A stretch of 36,825 bases of DNA from Paenibacillus popilliae ATCC 14706 (GTDB taxonomy: Bacteria; Bacillota; Bacilli; Paenibacillales; Paenibacillaceae). Location: positions 1 through 36,825 of the forward strand of contig NZ_BALG01000093.1 of NCBI RefSeq assembly GCF_000315235.1. Direction: 5' to 3'. Positions 32,326-36,825 of this stretch are shown here, piece by piece (within the stretch, counting starts at the first letter, position 1; each line of letters opens with the position of its first letter). The notes beneath the pieces were generated by a model, which worked only from the letters and a program-made list of their open reading frames with translations, was not told the DNA's origin and did not search any database. Made by a program: the position numbers and the translations under genes.

Positions 32326-33594
32326 ATGAAAAAGAGGCGTTATATCTATTCTATGTTGGCGGTGATCGTTATAGCAGCGATGCTGCTCCCGCGACAAGCC
32401 GCGCAGGCCGCCGGGGAGCCGAAGACAGCAGAAGAAACGAAGATTGTGCTGGATGGTTACCCGCTGGAATTTTCGGCGAAGCCGATGATTATACAAGGGA
32501 CGACTATGGTTCCGTTCCGCGGCATCGCCGAAGCGCTGGGCATCGAGGTAACATGGGATTCGAAGACCAAGACCGTGGCCGCGAAGCAATCGACGGCGGA
32601 TGGGGAAAAGTCCGTTCTGCTGCAGTTGAATCAGAAGGCAGCGCAGGTGGACGGGCAGTCTGTCGCGCTGTCCATAGCGCCGTTGGCTACGGCAGGCACG
32701 ACGTATATTCCGCTCAGCTTCTTCAGCAAGCAGTTCGGGGCGCAGGTATCCTGGAATGCCGCAGCGAAGACGGTCTCTATTCAATCGCCGCCGAAGCAGA
32801 TGTACAGCATGACCTATTATGCCATCTCTTCCTTCAAGGAGCGCCATCTCCTGACGCAATTCGATGCGGCGGCCTTCGGCTGGGCACGGCTGCAGGAGGA
32901 TAGCACGCTTACAACCAGCGGCGAAGACTTCTACTGGCCGGAGCCGGCGGGAGAGATTACGCCGGAATCGATCGTGAATGGAGCGAAGCAGGACGGGACC
33001 AGCCCCTATTTGATGGTCTTCGCCTCGGATCGCAAGGACGAGCTTACCAACATGCTGGAGGATGAAGCGCTCGCGGACAAGGCAAGGGAAGATATCATCC
33101 AGTTGGCGCAGGAAAAGGGCTTTTCCGGGATTGCGCTTGATTTTGAAGGCTTGGGACTGTCAGGCGACATCGCCAAGGCGAAGCAGGACTACAACCGCTT
33201 CGTTGCGCAGCTTGCCAAGCAAGCAAGAGCCGCCGATCTGAAGCTGACGCTCGTGCTGCATCCGCTGAACGGTGCTTATCAAGGATACGATTATAAGACG
33301 CTCGCCTCCGAAGCGAACGATATCATTATTATGGCGTACGCGTTCGAGGATGAAAAAGCCCCGGAACCGTTACATAAAGTGGACGAGGCGATTCAACTCG
33401 CGTTGAAGGAAGTGCCGCGGCACAAGCTGATCCTCGGCTTATCGATGGGCAGCGAGAACAGCCAGTCCGTCGCTTCGGTTATCGGGCTTGCCAAGCGGCA
33501 CAAGCTGAAAGGCACGGCCATCTGGAGACTGGGGCTCATCGGGGAAGACGCGATGGCACAGATCGAGAAGAGCATGATGCCATTGAAGCAGTAA
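32326..33594 (+). CDS. Secreted protein: copper-amine-oxidase-like domain plus GH18-like domain
   Basis: 422 residues. Signal peptide: KKRR, then MLAVIVIAAMLLP, cleavage near AQAAG. Residues 40-165 hold the copper amine oxidase N-terminal-type stalk (MVPFRGIAEALGIEVTWD and YIPLSFFSKQFGAQVSW). Residues about 175-420 look like a GH18 barrel: SYYAIS-type first strand (MTYYAISSFKERH), PYLMVFAS, GFSGIALDFEGLG where D-x-E stands at the catalytic place of the D-x-x-D-x-D-x-E motif, DIIIMAYAFED, and KLILGLSMGS. The motif is shortened (IALDFE), as in wall-related GH18 proteins rather than chitinases. It probably acts on peptidoglycan or another wall glycan. ATG has GAGGGG 6 bases upstream. Confidence 0.88.
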   Translation: MKKRRYIYSMLAVIVIAAMLLPRQAAQAAGEPKTAEETKIVLDGYPLEFSAKPMIIQGTTMVPFRGIAEALGIEVTWDSKTKTVAAKQSTADGEKSVLLQLNQKAAQVDGQSVALSIAPLATAGTTYIPLSFFSKQFGAQVSWNAAAKTVSIQSPPKQMYSMTYYAISSFKERHLLTQFDAAAFGWARLQEDSTLTTSGEDFYWPEPAGEITPESIVNGAKQDGTSPYLMVFASDRKDELTNMLEDEALADKAREDIIQLAQEKGFSGIALDFEGLGLSGDIAKAKQDYNRFVAQLAKQARAADLKLTLVLHPLNGAYQGYDYKTLASEANDIIIMAYAFEDEKAPEPLHKVDEAIQLALKEVPRHKLILGLSMGSENSQSVASVIGLAKRHKLKGTAIWRLGLIGEDAMAQIEKSMMPLKQ

Positions 33595-33603
33595 CAAGGA
33601 AAA

Positions 33604-33645
33604 GGAAACAGCCGACCTTCACGGTCGGCTGTTTCCCGTTTATTT
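33604..33645 (+). terminator. Terminator of the GH18-like gene
   Basis: Perfect 14-pair stem GGAAACAGCCGACC/GGTCGGCTGTTTCC with a five-base loop, beginning ten bases after the stop. A TTTATTTTT stretch follows shortly; A-rich sequence lies on the other side, so it may also work for the opposite strand. Confidence 0.88.
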
Positions 33646-33729
33646 TTCAACTTGTAATGAATTCGCTGGATGCACTGCGACGCACCGAGAGCTGTCCTGT
33701 TGGCATATGGCGTCGTGCCGGAGCGTCCT

Positions 33730-34509
33730 TCATATCACCTGTGAAGGTGTGACTGGCACATCCTGCTTCCAATGGAGACGGTGAAGAAATTGCCGCGTCC
33801 GCTCCTGGGCGGGCTTGTCGAACAGTTGCTCTGGCGCGCCTTCCTCGATGATAATCCCTTGATCCAGGAACATAACCCGGTCAGCCATGCAGCGTGCGAA
33901 CTGCATCTCATGGGTGACGATCACCATCGTCATCCCTTCCTGCTTCAGCTCCGCCATCACGTTCAACACTTCGCCCGCGATTTCGGGATCAAGCGCTGAC
34001 GTAGGTTCATCGAACAACATGACATCCGGCTCCAATGCCAATGCCCGCGCGATGCCGACCCGCTGCTGCTGCCCGCCCGACAACTGGTACGGGTACGCCT
34101 CCGCCTTAGCGGCCAATCCGACCTTCTCCAGCAGCGTTAGCGCGCTGGCGCGCGCTTCCGCTTGCGCTCTCCCCCGTACCGTAACCGGACCTTCCATCAC
34201 ATTTTGCAGCACGGTCATATGCGGGAACAAATGATGTGCCTGGAACACCATCCCGGTATGCCGGCGCAGCTTCATTAATACTGCCCGCGCCAACCCCGTC
34301 CCCTCCCGGAAATGGAGCTCCGTCTCGCCAATGCGAACCGAACCGCTCGTCGGCTGCTCCAGCAGATTCAAGCAGCGAAGCAGCGTCGACTTGCCGGAGC
34401 CTGAAGGGCCGATAATAACGACCGTCTCCCCTTTGTTCACATGCAGATTGATCCCTTTCAAGATCGGAACGTCTCCAATATATTTGCGCACCTCTTTCAT
34501 GTCTATCAT
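33730..34509 (-). CDS. Polar amino acid (probably cystine) ABC importer ATPase
   Basis: 259 residues. Walker [20 protein letters not shown]-loop [16 protein letters not shown], signature [15 protein letters not shown], Walker [16 protein letters not shown], His switch [11 protein letters not shown]. This is the standard ATPase of polar amino acid uptake systems (GlnQ/TcyC type). The ATG at 34509 follows GGAG by 7 bases. It is the last gene of a three-gene operon with the permease (10 bases upstream) and the binding protein. Closest in style to the B. subtilis TcyABC cystine system, but the substrate is an inference. Confidence 0.92.
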   Translation of the reverse strand: MIDMKEVRKYIGDVPILKGINLHVNKGETVVIIGPSGSGKSTLLRCLNLLEQPTSGSVRIGETELHFREGTGLARAVLMKLRRHTGMVFQAHHLFPHMTVLQNVMEGPVTVRGRAQAEARASALTLLEKVGLAAKAEAYPYQLSGGQQQRVGIARALALEPDVMLFDEPTSALDPEIAGEVLNVMAELKQEGMTMVIVTHEMQFARCMADRVMFLDQGIIIEEGAPEQLFDKPAQERTRQFLHRLHWKQDVPVTPSQVI

Positions 34510-34519
34510 GAACCTGCTC

Positions 34520-35185
34520 CTATCGAACGGCGTAGCGTTCAAAATATTTTTCTGCCCTCGCCTGCAGGGCGGACAACATCGTGCTGAACAATAAATAAAG
34601 GAGGGCCACTTCGCAATAGATGAGCATATGCTCGTAGGTAGCCGCGGCAATCTGCTGGGCGCGCTGGAACATCTCCGTCACCGTAATGGTGGCGGCAAGC
34701 GATGTATCCTTCACCAGGCTGATGAACGAATTCGACAGCGGCGGCACCGACACCCTGCACGCTTGCGGCAGTATAATCCGCCGCAAAATCTGGCTGCGCG
34801 TCATGCTAAGCGATGCCGCCGCCTCCCACTGTCCCTGCGGGATCGATTGAATAGCAGCCCGCAGCACTTCCGCGTTGTAGGCGCCGACACTCAGTGAGAA
34901 CCCGATGATCGCAGCCGGGAACGCTCCGATCGTAATGCCGACGCTGGGCAGGCCGTAGAAAATAATGAATAATTGAACAAGCAGTGGCGTCCCTCGGATG
35001 ATCCAGACATAGAAGCGGGCGGCCCACACGAGCGGCCGGATATTCGACAAGCGGGCCAGCGCTGTCAATAGAGAGAGCACCAGACCAAGCGCGAACGAGA
35101 TCAGCGTAAGCGGAATCGCAAACAGCAACCCCGATTTGAGCAAGGGCCATAGCGAATCGATAAAGATTTGTATGTTCTTATCCAT
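34520..35185 (-). CDS. Polar amino acid (probably cystine) ABC importer permease
   Basis: 221 residues with five helices and the His/Glu/Gln/Arg-type permease signature. Landmarks: [17 protein letters not shown] at the first third, then [23 protein letters not shown], the EAA loop that docks the ATPase, and [17 protein letters not shown]. Starts at the ATG at 35185 (GGTGG 6 bases upstream), 14 bases after the binding protein gene. Confidence 0.92.
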   Translation of the reverse strand: MDKNIQIFIDSLWPLLKSGLLFAIPLTLISFALGLVLSLLTALARLSNIRPLVWAARFYVWIIRGTPLLVQLFIIFYGLPSVGITIGAFPAAIIGFSLSVGAYNAEVLRAAIQSIPQGQWEAAASLSMTRSQILRRIILPQACRVSVPPLSNSFISLVKDTSLAATITVTEMFQRAQQIAAATYEHMLIYCEVALLYLLFSTMLSALQARAEKYFERYAVR

Positions 35186-35199
35186 AAGCAACCACCCGA

Positions 35200-36030
35200 T
35201 TATTTTGAAATGTCAGCATGAAAGTATTTCTGAGAAATGTTCAAATACGAGCCGTCGGCCTGCATATCCGCCAGCGCTTTATTCAATGCGTCGACCAGCT
35301 CCGGATTGCCTTTGCGCAGCAGGATGCCGCTGCGGGCAGCATTCGCATGCTCAGCCACGACCTTCACCTTGGCGTTGGGACGATGCTTTTTGAAATCGAG
35401 GTAGGACAGGCTGTCGTTCACCGTGACCTCCGTGCGCTTCGTGACAAGCAATTCGATCGCCTGGTTGAAGCTATCCGTCGGCACGATGTCCGCACCGAAC
35501 TCTTCCGCCAGCTCCGTCATATTGGAAGTGAGCGATTGGCCGGCTTTTTTGCCTTGAATATCCGCAAAAGCCTTCACCTCCTCATTATCTTCATGCACGA
35601 TCAGCACCGCTTGCGATACACTGTATGGATCGGAAAAATCATACTTCCGCTTGCGCTCTTCGTTGATGCCCGCCTGGTTCACGACAATATCGAACCGCTT
35701 CGCGTCCAACCCGGCGAACATCCCGTCCCACTTCGCTTCGACGAATTCCGGCGTCACGCCTAACCGCTGCGCGACCTCTTCGGCAATCTCGACGTCGAAC
35801 CCGGTCAGCTTGCCGCTGTCGTCATGGAACGTGAATGGCGGATACGTCCCCTCGGTACCGATGCGAAGCTTCCCGCTCGCCTTGATTTCCTCCAGCAAGC
35901 CACCCGCCTCCGCCGATGCAGCCGCCCCTTCTCCAGATGCTGAATTAGCGCCCTCGCTCTGGCTGCCGCAAGCCGCCATTATCATGGCGGCAAGGGCAAT
36001 CAACAGAAATGTGAACATTCTTCTTTTCAT
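35200..36030 (-). CDS. Amino acid (probably cystine) ABC importer substrate-binding lipoprotein
   Basis: 276 residues. Lipoprotein signal peptide: KRRMFTFLLIALAAMIMAAC, Cys being the lipidated residue. The mature part is a family 3 solute-binding protein: LRIGTEGTYPPFTFHD, GFDVEIAEEVAQRLG, FDIVVNQAGINEERK, KYDFSDPYSVSQAVL, and a C-terminal ALADMQADGSYLNISQKYF. The INxxR and FSxPY elements are typical for TcyA-like cystine binders. The frame is open 50 codons upstream, but the signal sequence begins at the ATG at 36030, with AGGGGG about 12 bases upstream. First gene of the importer operon. A GGAATT-containing site lies at 36135-36155. Confidence 0.92.
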   Translation of the reverse strand: MKRRMFTFLLIALAAMIMAACGSQSEGANSASGEGAAASAEAGGLLEEIKASGKLRIGTEGTYPPFTFHDDSGKLTGFDVEIAEEVAQRLGVTPEFVEAKWDGMFAGLDAKRFDIVVNQAGINEERKRKYDFSDPYSVSQAVLIVHEDNEEVKAFADIQGKKAGQSLTSNMTELAEEFGADIVPTDSFNQAIELLVTKRTEVTVNDSLSYLDFKKHRPNAKVKVVAEHANAARSGILLRKGNPELVDALNKALADMQADGSYLNISQKYFHADISK

Positions 36031-36134
36031 ATCGCGCACAACCCCCTGAAGGTGAAATATCATTCGATGCCATCGTGAAGCCGATGTTTTGTTCCGATGA
36101 TACCACGCTTCCCGGGGGGATACAATCTTTTTTT

Positions 36135-36155
36135 CATATAATTCCGATAAGTTAA
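36135..36155 (-). promoter_or_regulatory. Possible CymR-type half site upstream of the importer
   Basis: The minus strand reads ATCGGAATTAT near 36151-36141. CymR, the cysteine metabolism repressor of Bacillota, binds a long motif ending in AT-N-GGAATTT; here the right part fits and the left part fits poorly. It would agree with a cystine importer, but is weak evidence. Confidence 0.25.
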
Positions 36156-36351
36156 CCCTATTTATGGACAACGAAGTCAATCAACCCCCTGTCACAACCG
36201 ATGCGGACATCAAATATTTTTGTAAAAATATCCATTTTATGATTGCATAATTTGGAATATACTGATAGAATCAAGTCCAGTAGTAAATATTTGCTATACA
36301 AAGGATGAAGAACCGGTCGTACGGGTCGATTCTGTTGAATCGAAAGTACTA

Positions 36352-36546
36352 ATGAACTTTGTGGTCGTCAATTCAGACGGTGTTCAAAGAACGGATACGT
36401 ACACAACAAGTTCAGCAGGCTCGTATGTATTTACTAGCAAAGGCATGGCGCAAAATAAACAATATCGCTTAAGGGCCAAAACCGGTGACGGCGGTTTTTT
36501 AAGCAGATATAATGTCACCGGTGCTTGGAATCCCGATTCCTACTAA
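36352..36546 (+). CDS. Short fragment or small protein, unknown
   Basis: 64 codons from the first ATG, beta-rich (VVVNSDGVQRTDTYTT, SAGSYVFTSKGM, NVTGAWNPDSY), with the look of the end of a small secreted protein. The frame is open upstream to about 36241 (YTKDEEPVVRVDSVESKV) but has no start codon, ribosome binding site or signal peptide there. I think the gene has lost its beginning. A very strong terminator follows, which shows a transcript once ended here. The 321 bases from 36031 to 36351 hold nothing else I can name apart from the importer upstream region. Confidence 0.45.
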   Translation: MNFVVVNSDGVQRTDTYTTSSAGSYVFTSKGMAQNKQYRLRAKTGDGGFLSRYNVTGAWNPDSY

Positions 36547-36568
36547 CAGTAATGAAATCACTAGATTT

Positions 36569-36606
36569 GACAGCCCCTTGTCCCTTGCAAGGGACAAGGG
36601 GCTGTC
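36569..36606 (+). terminator. Very strong hairpin terminator
   Basis: Perfect 18-base inverted repeat (GACAGCCCCTTGTCCCTT and its complement) with a two-base loop, then TTTAT. Confidence 0.88.
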
Positions 36607-36653
36607 TTTATAGGACCTTATTCTCAAAAAACGAATTCGTCGGGTGATCCCTT

Positions 36654-36825
36654 ATGTTCAAACAGGAACTGAAACAAGCCATTTTTAACAAGAGAATGTT
36701 GATCACGATTATCGTATATCTCTTCTTTTTATTCTTATCCGCTTATAATATGATACTAAGTTCTGCTGCCTTTTTCGATACTTCGGCTGATGATCTTACC
36801 CCGGAGGGAATCGACTATTTATTCG
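36654..36825 (+). CDS. Membrane protein start, probably ABC-type permease (cut by window edge)
   Basis: 57 codons to the window end. ATG at 36654 after a GGGTGATC region. The product begins MFKQELKQAIFNKRMLI, then a helix (TIIVYLFFLFLSAYNMIL) and an acidic extracellular-looking stretch (FFDTSADDLTPEG). The short amphipathic start with KxxxxNKR before the first helix is usual for ABC-2 type permeases. Too short to name. Confidence 0.6.
   Translation, partial: MFKQELKQAIFNKRMLITIIVYLFFLFLSAYNMILSSAAFFDTSADDLTPEGIDYLF

Noticed and set aside
36040-36180. T-box or S-box riboswitch ahead of the amino acid importer
   Set aside because: No conserved T-box sequence, SAM-riboswitch core or terminator/antiterminator pair could be seen in the 150-base leader.
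1-36825. CRISPR arrays, tRNA or rRNA genes, replication origin
   Set aside because: No regularly spaced short repeats, no tRNA cloverleaf sequences or rRNA segments, and no clusters of DnaA-box-like sites were noticed.

Overview
The window looks like a chromosomal piece of a low-to-mid GC, endospore-forming Bacillota, most likely Paenibacillus or a close relative (inference). Pointers are S-layer-homology repeats, copper-amine-oxidase-like stalk domains fused to a NodB deacetylase and to a GH18 domain, strong AAGGAGG ribosome binding sites with occasional TTG and GTG starts, a mersacidin-type lanthipeptide leader, and insect-pathogen-style pore-forming toxins. No rRNA, tRNA or CRISPR array was seen.

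Layout. 1-8.6 kb (minus strand): a DUF58 protein (cut by the window edge) overlapping a MoxR ATPase, a secreted polysaccharide deacetylase, then a two-gene unit for an SLH-anchored protein and a 1101-residue secreted Ig-like protein. 8.7-10.8 kb: an AT-rich decayed patch with two broken short-chain dehydrogenase genes behind a double palindromic operator, one small exported protein, and coding remnants. 10.9-17.9 kb: a subtilisin-like protease preceded by a free-standing propeptide-like protein, then a class II lanthipeptide locus: lanA precursor, lanM (internal deletion and frameshift), an orphan LuxR-type regulator, a frameshifted ABC permease and an immunity-type ABC ATPase with an E-loop. 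17.9-22.9 kb: a scrapyard of duplicated blocks (permease fragment, bcp peroxiredoxin, a small protein ending in IYF, a small exported protein), each present two or three times in different states of decay, mixed with IS3 and IS110 family remnants. 23-25.8 kb: a three-gene ABC-2 exporter. 26-28.4 kb: an LCP-family protein overlapping hemL. 28.5-31.2 kb: two different pore-forming toxin genes, one of the leukocidin/CytK type and one of the ETX/MTX2 type, each preceded by a nearly identical 63-base element. 31.2-36 kb: a WcbI-like protein, a stalk-plus-GH18 protein, and a polar amino acid (probably cystine) ABC importer. The right end holds a short exported-type fragment and the start of a membrane protein.

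How the genes work together. The lanthipeptide locus keeps an intact leader, regulator and immunity ATPase, while synthetase and permease are broken, so it probably no longer makes a product; retained immunity would make sense (inference). The two toxin genes are unrelated in fold but share upstream DNA, which suggests common control or a common capture event; this pair is the most interesting unit here. The free-standing propeptide-like protein next to the subtilase is a second lead. Everything is read from sequence by eye; no database search was run.
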